From the NCBI GenBank assembly GCA_013365365.1, contig JABVXU010000077.1, positions 62,001-126,000 on the forward strand: DNA of 64,000 nt, given 5' to 3'. Positions 48,406 through 60,418 of the stretch are shown in pieces; the first letter of the stretch is position 1, and every line of letters starts with the position of its first letter. Both the position numbers and the translations under genes were made by a program. The notes under the pieces were generated by a model. That model had not been told where the DNA came from and made no database searches. It saw nothing but the letters and a program-made list of their open reading frames with translations. The DNA is from Cruorifilaria tuberocauda. Taxonomy: Eukaryota; Nematoda; Chromadorea; Rhabditida; Onchocercidae.

Positions 48406-50708
48406 ATGGACAGCTCAGCCTCAGTTCATCTAAGAAATGCTCTAAGTGCTGTTCACAATCCACAAATTGTACAAAAGTATACCGAATTCGATTCCTTTTT
48501 TTTCATTTCAAAACATCGTGAAGCAAAAATTATTTTTTGAAAAAGTCGTGAAATCAAAATTTAAATGGAAAGTATTGTGATGAAATCGAATTTTAGTAAT
48601 AACAAATAATTGTGTTGTTACCATACAATTCCATTTGGTAATTGCACATTGATAAAACTTTAATTTAGTACTTAATTCTATAGCATATTATTGGTTATTT
48701 TCCTTTTTCTGCTAATCAAATCAAACTTCACTTTTGATGAATATTTTTAGTAATGAAAAGGCACCATTGCCAGTGGATTTAAATGCAGCCCTTTCATTAT
48801 TAGCAAGGCCAACAGCAGCGGCAGCTCTTCCGGCGTCATTCCCGCATTTCGGTCCATTTTCCTTTCCGGATCCATCCACGTTATTTGCTTTCTCACAACT
48901 CCGCTCGAATCTGCCAAATTATCAAACGACAACGATAATATCGCCTCTATTGTCTGCAACCGTTACAACCGCAAGTGCCATATCCGCTCCCAATCTTGGT
49001 CCATCTCCTATTAAACGACCTAACCGGGAACAGCAATCAGCATCTAGTCCACCATCCTGCTCTTCTTCATCAGTAACTTCATCATGCAGTCCTCAACAAT
49101 CACCGCATCGAAAGCAAGCAGCCCCAGTACCTGATGATAAAAAGGTTACATTTCTTTTAATTTTGAAATGAGTGAATTTTTCAGTGAAAATATTTAAAGC
49201 TCAAACATTTCATTAATAATTCTCTTTCCCTTCTCTTTTGCTGATGATAAGATTCGTAAATAAAGCTGTTTAAGCAGGTCCAAAATGAATATTATTCTTA
49301 TGAAGCACATACCAATAGACATTTAAAGCTTGTGGATATGAATTACCCAATGATATCAAATTGGCTGTATTGCTGCATTGATCATTGCTTTGCTAAAGCA
49401 ATGACCCTTTAGGACGTCTGCAACATTACGCGGATGACCTTTGCACGTCCTTTATATTATCCACTAGATACACACAACTCACAACTGTTGGCTACTCTCA
49501 TTATTTATGCAGACATGCCGCGCACTATGCGCAACAATCATAGTGGTTATCCTCAGTTAGACCCTTAAGGCTATCCTATCATCCTCTCTGAAAGGCAGCT
49601 GTTGCTGTGCTTTAGAAATTAAGCTATGAAGTTGGAAGAACAGCAGAAGTATCGAAATATTAATTTATTAAATATTGAATGGGATAGCTGAGCTACAGTA
49701 GACAAGTTAAAAAAGCTTGACCTATAATATTTTGCAACAAAGCAAACTTTGTATGTGAGTATGAATAGTATAAGATGAACTGCATGGGTTTAGTTACTGT
49801 TGACCTCATTGACCTGATCTAATATATCTATCTCTTTACTCACTGTTAAATGCATTTGCTCAATCATGCAAAGTTTGATATGCAAACGTTTTGTTTTGAC
49901 CAAAAATACCGATTCCATAAAGGCAACAGATGGTGTTATCATTAAACAGCTTCTGTACAGAAATATGCTGTAGGGGTAGAGAGTGGACAGAAAAAGAAAG
50001 AGTAGCCAGTATGATTTGGCCACTCTCTAGAGATGGCTACTTGCGGTGGTTGAGTGATTTATTGTCATTTTTTGTCATTGTTACTCATCAGGAGGATAAT
50101 AAATTGCAATATACAGATTTCTTCCGGTTCAATGAATTCATTTGGATATATTTGAAAACACTGACCAGTTGCTTTCGAGAATCTATCGAGAACTTTTCAT
50201 AAAATAAATATTGGAAATCACCGATAACGCTTAGATATTTTCGAATTGGATCAAAATTCAAATTTATTTTGTGAAAGCTTGAAATTCCTAACCCATTTCG
50301 AACTTCCATAATAGGAATATTGTTTTAGGATGAGGCTTACTATGAACGACGGAGAAAAAATAACGATGCAGCGAAAAGGTCAAGAGATGCACGGCGTCAA
50401 AAAGAAGAAGCGGTTGCAGCACGGGCAGCTTTCCTTGAACAGGCGTGGTTATTTTAATATTTTATTTAATTTCACTAGATACAGTTTCTACTCCAGTTCA
50501 AGCTGTTTAATTCGAATAATTCCAGGAGAATATCCAACTTCGTAGTCAAGTTGTTTTATTGAAAAATGAAACGGCAAAATTGCAACTAATGCTTTTCTCA
50601 AAACCAGAATTGCTAGACCCAAAAATGTTATCAGCGGGACAGCCCAGTATTTCCGAACAGCAACAGCAACAGAAACCCGAATTAGCTGCTAGAAAGTCAG
50701 AAATATGA
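48406..50708 (+). CDS. PAR-type bZIP transcription factor (CES-2/HLF-like)
   Basis: Exons 48406-48476, 48751-49144, 50329-50442 and 50526-50708 join in phase to 253 residues. The first two exons encode an Ala/Ser/Pro/Thr-rich, probably activating or repressing, region. Exon 3 begins the b[23 protein letters not shown], with the DNA-contact pattern NNDAAKRSR, then [17 protein letters not shown]. Exon 4 continues [19 protein letters not shown], placing leucines every seven residues in register with exon 3. [20 protein letters not shown] is typical of the PAR family (HLF, TEF, DBP; CES-2 and ATF-2 in C. elegans). The protein should bind DNA as a dimer in the nucleus. The intron at 50443-50525 begins with GC rather than GT; no GT alternative keeps the zipper in frame. 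The start ATG was chosen because exon 1 has the phase-2 donor required by exon 2. A Gln run lies near the C-terminus. Confidence 0.87.
49384..49451. other. Pair of inverted repeats in the second intron of the bZIP gene
   Basis: ATTGCTTT-GCT-AAAGCAAT (49384-49402) is a perfect 8-bp stem with a 3-base loop. Nine bases later AGGACGTCTGCA (49411-49422) pairs with TGCACGTCCT (49442-49451) apart from a two-base bulge, with TGACCTTTG inside the loop. The element could be paired binding sites or a structured RNA; nothing distinguishes these here. Confidence 0.5.
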
Positions 50709-52389
50709 AGCATCATAAACTTACAGTATCGGTTAAATTTGAATGTTTAATTTTTAATTATGTAACATGAAAAGTTAAAAAAGGTAAATTTTTTGGATTG
50801 TTGAAATTACTATAGTCATATAATCATGAGAAATCTAAAAATATTCAACAGCATTTCACTCTTAACTATTTTAAATACATTTGATTTATTACAAACAAAT
50901 AATTTAGAATGAGCCAGCATAGATTCATCATAATTAAAGTGAATTAATTGATTGGAGTCAAGTAAGAGATAAAATTCATGGTAAATTCAAATTTCTTCAT
51001 ATTCCGTTCAGACTTGTTCCATATTTTATTACTAATGGAAAAGATACTTTTATAGTCTACTTTATTGCATTAATTTCTTTCCAGCGATTTTCCTGCTCTT
51101 TTAAAATTCATCAATTCATTTGGGAATTCAACTTGATTGAATTCTTGTTAATAGATCTTAGAAACTCAGTGCTGATATGCCTCAGTGATGTTTCTAATTT
51201 CTCAAATGCTTTCTGTTTTTTTATAGGTTTATTGTTTTCACTCAGAATACAATCAATTTTTACTTTGTCTCAATGAAAAGACCATTAATTCAAACAAAGC
51301 AGTGGTGCAAAAATGAGTATTTATTTAGTTCAAATTTTACTTACTTTTTCTGAAAATTTCTTCATACTAAATAATTTGAGTGGTTTATCTTTAGATGAAT
51401 TATATTTGGAAAGAATTAATGATTAATGAAATGAACTGCACTAGGAACATGAAGCGTGCATCAGGAAAGGATAAAAATTAGCCTATATTCAGTAGTGGTC
51501 AACTTTTGTCTTTTTTCATCCATTACTTTTTATCTATACGTTATCTGATTATTTTTATCACAATTTCTCTTTCGTTCTTTTTCTACCTCAGAATATTATT
51601 TGATTCACAAATTTTGTAGTTTTATTTCTTCGAATTTTTCATTCATTTTCACCTCCGAAAATTCTGTCCTGATTCGAAATGTTTATTGGGAAGTTCGATT
51701 GTTAAAATATTGTATTCACACTCATCAGAATTTATTTTTCAAGCAAGTGTGTGCCGCCTCATTTCTCAAATTCATAGAAGTATGGATACATTAAAAAAAC
51801 TTGAAGAATTATTAATATTCATTTCCTGTTCCTGAAATGTTTGAAATCTGCAAGAAGTGATTCCATTTATGATGTTATTGTAATTTCTGTCAAATTCTTG
51901 CTTCAGCATTAAAAATTTTGCTATAATTACTTGGTTGGACAAAAAATCGTGAAAAAATTGTTTTTACGTCATTATCGCTACTGTTATACATAAACCAATA
52001 CTAAATTTTTAATCATTTTAAAATAAAATTCTGATAAAGTTCTACTGCACCATCTCCTATCCATAAGATTACCCATTTATCTCGATATTTGTATTGTGAA
52101 ATGAACACTATTCTTGTTTAACAGACTAAAATAAACTTCGTTGCATATATTTCCATATGCTCACATTAAACTAACAACAGTTCTGCTAGATAAACAGCAC
52201 ATTAATAAATTGTTCTAACTCTATAATGATTAAAATATGGGAAGTGATTGCTACTGTCGTTTAATCAAAGCAATTCTGACATTTCTGAAATCAAAAGCAT
52301 TTCTCGATAATTCTCTGATGAATTAAGGTACGGTCTCGAATTGGAATCATTAAGTTGTGTTGAAATGAAGTATTATTTGAATTTAAATT

Positions 52390-52638
52390 TCATGCTTTAG
52401 GCTTTTTCACAAAATTATTCTTCAACACGCTTAATTCAATTCGTACTAATGATGAGTGAGAAGATTCATTAAATGGTAAGTCATATCGGTAATATGCTAA
52501 GGAAATTGGGATAAATGCTGCTGTAACAAATGAAGTTGTTGTGTGCACTGCGAGACAGGTGTAAACAATTTCGGGATCATCCATCCATTTAAGCAACTTT
52601 TGCAATAAACAAAAGATACACCGAGAAAGATGTAACAA
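52390..52638 (-). CDS. Unidentified membrane-protein fragment, possible 3' exon
   Basis: An open frame of up to 82 codons. From an internal Met the peptide runs MDDPEIVYTCLAVHTTTS, then FVTAAFIPISLAYYRYDLPF, so one plausible transmembrane helix, and a polar tail ending VKKPKA. Amino-acid usage is more balanced than in chance frames nearby. A possible acceptor (TTTATTGCAAAAG) precedes LLKWMDD, so it may be the last exon of a gene whose other exons I cannot find, or a pseudogene remnant. I recognise no family. Confidence 0.25.
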   Translation of the reverse strand: MLHLSRCIFCLLQKLLKWMDDPEIVYTCLAVHTTTSFVTAAFIPISLAYYRYDLPFNESSHSSLVRIELSVLKNNFVKKPKA

Positions 52639-54530
52639 TTGCTAGAACTATTTATCAATATCCTAAAGTGGGGGCAAAAATGAAATTAAATTAGTTATTG
52701 ATGACGGCATTGGAAGAATTTAACAATATTTATCCTGAAAATTTCATTCTAATTTAACGGATTTCATCAATAGTATTTGTTTGCTAAATGCTCATTGTCA
52801 TGAAGTTCCAATTTTTTCAAATTATCATTTAACAAGCTATACTGAGCTATAGCATTAATAAGGATTTAGATACTGAATTTAACATGTGATTAAAATTTAA
52901 AGTAATTAATTTATCGGTTGAAAGTCTTTTCAATACAAAAGTAATAGTATCTCAACGAGATGTTCCAAATTTTTAGTTGCGTAGTACTCTCAACACGATC
53001 ACTAATTTCACCGGTACACTTAAATTGTTGGTTTCAGTTTTAACTTAATATTTTATTCATTCTTCATATAAATTTCTTAAAAGACTCTTTCATCACATCA
53101 ATAATCAATTGGTTATCTATGGACTGGAAGGCATCATTACCTATCGTGAATTATTCTGTTTTTATCCTTCATTGTACCTAAAGAAGTGATACGGTTATCA
53201 TCCTTTGTTTCATTAATTTCTCAATTCCAACATCATGCTAAATTATTGATCTTAATTATTAAATTTTATAGCAATAACCATTTGAATTTATTTCTTATGA
53301 ACTATTTAATTTAAGAATTCAAAAGAATTCATTTGTATCCTTCGTTGTAAAATAATATTCTGCGATGCTGAATTCTTCGTTTTTTCATTCCCTATGCTTG
53401 AGCCTTCTGTAATATTTTCAGCTTCGTTAAATTGATCGTTTCGCTTCCGATCTTAGCTTTTTTCTGCGACATCCCTGTAATTTTTGGGAACAGCGAACAC
53501 TATTATATTTGCGGAAAAAAAAATGCATTTGAGATCCATAACCTTCTACGACCTAGTTTGAATATGAGAAACGGATGACCTCTGACTTTTTCTAGTGGTT
53601 ACATCCATAGTTCAATTTGGCGAAATCCAATGCAATGAACTGAATGTAAACATCACATTTCACAGTTTAAATTTCTCCAACAATTTCGCATTCTCCCACC
53701 AAAGCTGTAAACGAAATGAAGCAATGATGGAGACATTTAATTTCGGAGTCAATTATCTAATATCTTCTGTTATTTATTGTGGAAAGCGTCGTGGAATAAT
53801 AACTGATCTCCGTCGCAGTTATTGTTCTGCAATGCGCTTCATTTGACGTGAAGATCTTATCATTTACGTTTCTCAATACCGCATATACAAAATAGCAATT
53901 ACGATAAAAAATTTTAAGAAAATGGTAAATGCTATTTCAATTGTTTTATATACAAAATAAAGATGGTACTTGATGTTTTTGCAATTTCTGTTGGTAAGTG
54001 GAAGGAAATTATTGGTTGAAGGATCGTGGAGGAAACGAAGAGCGAGAACTGTACAAATATCAACGATCACTCTCATTGATCTTCGTGTAAACACTCCGCT
54101 GCTTTCTCTCCACACGTCTCCTTCACTCTTCGCTCATTTTGTCAACAGATTTTTTCATTTCTGTTTGTTTACGTGACGTGTATGAACTCTCTATTAACCG
54201 TGTCATTTTTAATAGTTAGTCCTTAATCGTGATAAAGTCATGAGTTGAATATTAAATTAGATTTATCAGCAGCAGTTCCCGAATACTTTTCTATCATACA
54301 ATTTCTGTTCTCTGTAAAAATATATTTATTGAATTTATTAGGAGATCACTTTATTATTAGATCACTTTCCTTAATTATTGGAAAAAGTATGATAATTGAT
54401 TTTTAAATTGTAGAAGACAAATTAAGCAATCAAAGTTGATAGTATTTTTTTGTTTTATTGTAAATAAGCATAAAAAGCTGTGATGTGTTTACCTTCAATG
54501 TATAATATAATGGTATTTAATAATGATTGT

Positions 54531-54540
54531 CATCATTTAG
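54531..54540 (+). other. Splice acceptor just before the BCKDHB start codon
   Basis: GTCATCATTTAG ends 12 bases before the ATG at 54553. As no upstream coding exon is needed, this could be a spliced-leader trans-splice site. It supports the chosen start. Confidence 0.4.
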
Positions 54541-54552
54541 CTATTAAAGACG

Positions 54553-57486
54553 ATGGCGGTAACACGGCATATCATGAAATCATTGGTAAATCTCAGAGAA
54601 ATCTCGATACGATATGCATCAGGCATTGTATTTGTACCAAGTCGAGCAGATCCTTCACTTGGTTTTGTTTTGTTTTGTTTTATGTACCAAAAATTCAATC
54701 AACTATACCTGTAATTCATTGATTTTAATGTATTTAATTCATCTTTGCAAATGTCAAAGTTAAGGTGAAACGGATAAAATGAATTTGTGTCAAGCAATCA
54801 ACAACGCAATAGATATTGCGCTAGAAAATGATTCCTCCGCGTGTCTTTTCGGTGAAGATGTCGCATTCGGTGGCGTTTTCCGATGTACTGTTGGCTTACA
54901 GGAGAAATATGGTTTGTTGAGTTCCAGAATTCTTGATGCGATCAATCACGTGTCTTTTCTGATCATTATTTATTGAGGAAGACCAAAATGCAATTTATTT
55001 AAAACAGTTCAATGAGTCAGTTTTTCACATAACAATTGGTTGAAACATCGTGTTTGATAAAGTAGATCTGAATGGAATGAAACTAGGGAGTAGAAAGCTT
55101 GAAAAGAGTGATAGGAAATTCTTATTATATCAAAAGAGAAGTCAGAACATTTGATTTCGTTGCAATGCGTTTCTTCTTACTCCTTTCATGCAGTAATATT
55201 CCATTAAAAATCTGTCAAGGTACAAATCTATTTGCAAATTTTTGCTATCGATGATGTGTTAATTTAATATTTAGGATAGAAGTTATAATGTTTCAAGAAA
55301 AAGACTTCAAACTCTTTATTAAAAATACTTCCATATCTTTTTACATGACCCATGATCTGAGAGACGTATCATTAAAACTGCTTTTAATTATTTGATTGTT
55401 TTTACAGGCAAAGATCGTATCTTCAATACACCTATTTGCGAACAAGGAATAGCTGGTTTTGGTATCGGCATGGCAGTTTGTGGTTCGACAGCTATTGCAG
55501 AAATACAATTCGCTGATTATATATTTCCAGCTTTCGATCAGGTAATTTGCTTTAATTCACACATTTATATCTCTAATAAATTGATGACTGTTAAACGCAC
55601 AATGAGTTATAATGAAAATACGTTAATTTATAGTAAGTAATTTATAATGAGTATAAGTTATAATGAAAATATATTGATTAAGATAGTGATTACTCATTTC
55701 AAATTACTAATCTAGTTATTTAAATAAATGAAAATTTGCAGATAGTTTATCAATTTACGATATCTTTTCACTGTTATGTTTTTAGATTGTGAATGAAGCG
55801 GCTAAGTATCGATACAGAACTGGAAATTTGTTTAATTGCGGGAAATTAACAGTAAGAACAACATGGGGTGCTGTAGGTCATGGCGGTTTATATCACTCAC
55901 AAAGCCCTGAAGCTTATTTCACGCATACGCCAGGTTTGAAGGTATGAATTGTTTGGCGAAAATGTAAATTTATTATACTCACTCTTCACTTTTTCATTTC
56001 CTTATTGAATTCTCATTCATTCCAATATTGATTTTTTAAATATTAATCATATGAAAATGCTAAAAAATGTAATCAAATTCAAAAATTAATAGTTTAAAAG
56101 AAAAAATAAAACAAATATTATTAGTTTAGCATTAAGTGTGGTGCGTTTCCATATTTTGTTTCCTAAAGCATAAATTTATCGGTTTTATATTCCCTTTGTT
56201 TGAAAAATTTCCTGAATGAGTAAGTAATGAATTCTGTTTAAGATAGTGGTTCCACGTGGACCGATTCAAGCGAAAGGTTTACTATTGGCATGCATTCGGA
56301 ATGAGAATCCTTGTATATTTTTTGAGCCAAAATTGCTATATCGTTCAGCCATTGAAAACGTTCCAGTCCGTGATTATGAGATTGAACTTGGAAAAGCTGA
56401 AGTTATTAAAGAAGGTTCGGAAACACTTTTTTAATTTATTATCCTGAAAGGTGGCTTCAACGATTCTTCGATGTTACGATTTTGGTACTTTATAAACTTT
56501 CATTTAATCTGCAACAGCAATACATAAGTTCTAATTTGATATTGATTTCTTAATTAAAAAATTTCCAAGATGCTTTAAATCCTAAAATGCGAAGGTACTT
56601 TCGTTTCATGCAGCCTACCAAATTTTAATAATACTTATCTCTCTTTTATTCTTAAAAATTTAGATAGTGAGTTGATAAGTACTGTGATGTTTATATGAAA
56701 ATAGATGGAAACTATTTGATTTTACAGGAAAAGATGTAACAGTTGTAAGTTGGGGTACACAGTTACACGTTGCGCTTGACGCTGTGAACTTGATTGAGGA
56801 AGAAATTGGTGTCAGTTGTGAAGTGATTGATTTGAGAACTATTTTGCCGTGGGATGTTGAAATGGTTGTGAAAGTTTGTTTAATTTTTTTCTTTTTTTAA
56901 GTACTTACGCGCTGTTGTTGAGAATATGGCAAATCAAAAATGTTACCGTTGATTTTACAGCTTAAATTTAGTGTTGAGTGTGAATTTCAGAGTGTGAATA
57001 AAACTGGTCATCTAATAATAACTCATGAAGCACCTATAACTTCCGGATTTGCAGCCGAAATATCAACAAAAGTTCAGGTGGAGTATGAAAATGTGTACTA
57101 AGATTTTTGCAGCGAAAACTAGCCGTTATTGATTATTTTTTATGTATGAATGGAAAATCGATGTATTTAAAGTTTTAATTTGGAAAGACTTCAAACATAA
57201 TTTGAAGAGCTAATAATTTAGGAAATCATTTTTTTTCATCTCTGGTTACAAATGATGCTTAAATAATTTTCAAGCACACTTCTGATATGTAAAATGGATC
57301 CCGAGAATTTATTTCTGGTAATACTACTGAAGTATTCAGGAACGCTGTTTCGTGCACTTGGAGGCTCCAATTAGTCGTGTTTGCGGCTGGGACACGCCAT
57401 TTCCACATATTTTCGAGCCCTTTTACTTACCAACAAAGTGGCGCATAGTAGAAGGTATCAAGAGATTAATCGATTTTCAGCATTAA
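54553..57486 (+). CDS. BCKDHB: Branched-chain 2-oxo acid dehydrogenase E1 beta subunit, mitochondrial
   Basis: Exons 54553-54661, 54765-54911, 55408-55541, 55786-55941, 56243-56414, 56728-56873, 56991-57077 and 57340-57486 join in phase to 365 residues (human about 390). Exon 1 encodes an arginine-bearing, acid-poor leader ([20 protein letters not shown]) expected of a mitochondrial presequence. The mature part reads [116 protein letters not shown] and [20 protein letters not shown], all close to BCKDHB. With the E1 alpha subunit it forms the thiamine-diphosphate heterotetramer that decarboxylates the 2-oxo acids of leucine, isoleucine and valine in the matrix. All family blocks are present and the gene looks intact. 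Confidence 0.95.
54662..54681. repeat. TTTTG simple repeat at a splice donor
   Basis: Three to four GTTTT units begin exactly at the donor of BCKDHB exon 1 (CTTG then GTTTTG). Length change here would not touch coding bases but could affect donor strength. Confidence 0.7.
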
Positions 57487-57785
57487 TTTTTTTGTTATGC
57501 TACTATTGAAATAATTTTGTTGATTTTAATAATCAGCTTGCTACTAAAACAATCATTTGATGATACGGAGATTTCAAAATGTTTAGATAAATTTGGAAAT
57601 TAATTTTGGAGATTGAAGATAAACTTTATTTCAGAAATATTTGATTTTTTTGGCTCTCTAAATGTAGCCTGAACGTTATTCAAATTTGATAAATTCTGAA
57701 AGATATTTCGCCTTATAACACAGTGATTTTATCGATTATGATTCGTTATTTGTAGTTATTAGTTTGTTGGTATCACATACTTCCA

Positions 57786-57810
57786 CTCTCTCTCTCTCTT
57801 TCTCCCTCTC
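57786..57810. repeat. CT-rich microsatellite
   Basis: A run of CT dinucleotides followed by a mixed pyrimidine tract, downstream of BCKDHB. Confidence 0.9.
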
Positions 57811-59651
57811 ATCATAAACTAAATTATAGTACCATGTCCAATCCATCACCCTTGCTGCTTATTCGCTGAGAATCAAAGTTTGATAATTCTTTTTGCATGC
57901 TATTTTGCAAAATCATTACAACTTAAAAAAATGCAAAGTTTAACATTTATCAATAACCCGTCCCCCAGCCTCTTGGAGAATTTTGAAAGTTTGTGTATCA
58001 CAACTGTAGAAGCGTCTCAGCTTGTTCATCTCATAATGACGATATTGTAATTAAAAATTTTATGATAAGTTTCAACATCTTTCACGGAAATAATTTCTCC
58101 TTTTCGCTTGAAATCAATCATTTCTCCGCGTTTATCTTCAAATTGGTACTTGAGGCTCAAAAACTATCCTTAAAATTAAAAATGCGCCTTAAAATATTAA
58201 GCCTTTTTAGGATTAAAACTAACTTAAACTTTCATTCCTGCTTTTTTCAACGTTTCAAGAGACGAATTTGTTGTTAATGTGTTCAGATACTGTTAAAAGA
58301 TTAAACAGTTTATAATATTGTTGTAATATAGAACGAATTTCGTTCTCGTCGTTTTGCAAATTTCCACTTTCATCGAAGTTCTGTAAAAAATTGTAGGCAA
58401 ATAATTAATGTAAAGGATTTTAATTGATCATCCACAATTCATGGGAAAGAAATAACTCATACAAATATTCCAGGCAGGAATTCCACTATTTCAAAAATCA
58501 AATCGAAAGAGATTTATGGAATCTCCGGACAAGCACCTTACACTTGTCATTGTACATTTCATCCTCTAAACGGCTGTTCCTTAGATTTTTGATAGGAAAT
58601 TGCGTGTGAAGGAAAAGCTTCCTTAAAATTTATTTTTTCTTAATCTTAAAAGAGAAATAGGTGGAAACTTTCTTGCAGAGAATAATAAATGGAAATCGTT
58701 GGGCCTTAGTAAACAGCGCCTACGCCATTTCTAAAGAATTGATGACGTCTGTTGACATCATTCAGTTACTTATTCAGATATCCCGTCGTCCCATGCTAGA
58801 TCTGACCATTCATGGATAAAACTTCTCATATAACTTCTCATATAAATTCTTTCCCTCATAAAAGGAAGAGAAAAAATTGCTTAATGAGGGACTCTGTTTG
58901 CTTTACCGCACTTATTTGCCCTAACATTAATTAACAGCACCTCGAACTTCAAGCAAGCTTTTCTTAATGAAAAGATAACAAGAACCCTTGTTCTCACAAA
59001 TTTAAGGGTTCAAGTTTAGTTAACAACATACTGAATTGTATTATCACGAAAGTACTTCGACGTTCAAAAATTTTTTTCAATTTTCTAATTCAACTAATTT
59101 CAGCCGTCCATTTCACTATGTTATCTTGCAAGATGGTAAACCATGAATTAGCAATGTTACAATTTTTTTATTACTTTTTCAAGTAAAATGGAAAGTTCCC
59201 GAAAACTTTTAACTTCTTTAAGAACAAAATGAAGAACAACATCAAAACATTATTGTTATAAAATAATTTGGCGACGGAGCGCGCATAGACACAAATTCGA
59301 TGGAATTCAGGAAGAAACTAATTTCTACCAAAACTTTTCCATAATGGTTTTAAGATTTGAACCTGTAAATGATGAGAAAATTAACTTTTCTCCACTTCTT
59401 TCAATCTCCTCTTCAGGCAAGTGTTAGATTTCCAAAAAACTTTGTGAATATCTATCAACCTATTTTACTCATTACTCAATCAATTATCTACATACTGATA
59501 TCGCAGGTGACTCACACTTCACAATTATTCAAAAGGAGCTAATGGAAAGAAGAAATTGCAGGAACACCGTCTAATTTCGGTTGATGCTAAAAAAGACTAC
59601 TACACGCATAAGACTTTTCTCACTATGTAGCAACATAAAAAATAATCAAAT

Positions 59652-59707
59652 ATTAAAATAAATTAATCAAACATTTAACATTAAAATAAATTAATCAAAC
59701 ATTTAAC
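59652..59707. repeat. Tandem duplication, two 28-bp copies
   Basis: Two perfect adjacent copies of a 28-mer beginning ATTAAAATAAATTAATCAAA, in intergenic DNA. Confidence 0.95.
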
Positions 59708-60400
59708 AGGAAAATTCAAATAAGAAATATTCCCATCTGAAGTACCTTCATATTGAAACATAATTTCATATTTCAAATGAAATCATCATCATACTGGTGA
59801 TAATCAGTCGCTTAGCGCAATAAAATAAAATGAAATAAGTTAGGGAAACAGATCACGTATTCTATGGTACTGTTGATTTGCGTGCATTTATACTATACGA
59901 GGCGTTATGGTAATAGAAATTACAAGTAAAGAAGGCTCGAAGGAAAAGTGCTTCTATGAAATTTGAATAATGTAGTTGGAAACTGCTATTTATATTTCAG
60001 AAATTAATGTAAGCTTCTGAATAAAAATTGGATTTTTGGAGCTACTTAAACAAATACTATTATACGGCGGTAATCGAAGATAGGAAAAAGAAACAACGGA
60101 TGAGAAGATTGATGCCAATTTCTATCGAATTTTATGAAATAAATGAGAGAAGGATCGAATTCGGCAGGAAAACTAGAACTCGTTGCTTATATATGTACAG
60201 ATTGAATGATTATATTACACATATGTAAATCGGTTGTAAGCAATTTTATATGAAGAGGATAAACTTATCTTTTTAGAAGCTATCCTTCGGTAGATATTGA
60301 CAACTTTCATAGTGGCTGTCTTCGATAATATGAACAATTAGAGAAGATCCATTTGTAAGAAAAGCCTTTGCCTTGGATCAATGATTGCTAGTGATGTGAT

Positions 60401-60418
60401 GATAAGGATAAGGATAAG
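60401..60418. repeat. Three tandem GATAAG units
   Basis: GATAAG repeated three times in a row. The unit equals the GATA-factor core on one strand, so it may be either a short microsatellite or a triple GATA site. Confidence 0.6.

Larger units (their letters stand above)
45732..49815. promoter_or_regulatory. Cluster of nuclear-receptor half-sites around the bZIP gene
   Basis: AGGTCA or its complement TGACCT begins at 45732, 45817, 46098, 46114, 46454, 46636, 46968, 46984, 48028, 48048, 48188, 49435, 49718, 49801 and 49810. At this base composition about one is expected in 4.1 kb. The hexamer is the classic half-site of nuclear hormone receptors. Arrangements include two everted repeats with 10-base spacers and one direct repeat with a 3-base spacer. 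Sites flank the first exon and continue into the second intron of the PAR-type bZIP gene. That they act as enhancers is inference. Confidence 0.45.
50709..54552. other. Intergenic sequence between the bZIP and BCKDHB genes
   Basis: About 3.8 kb, AT-rich. It holds the bZIP 3' UTR on the left and the BCKDHB promoter on the right. The only open frame that looks protein-like is on the minus strand at 52638-52390, listed separately. An 83-codon plus frame at 53595-53846 shows no domain. Confidence 0.45.
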
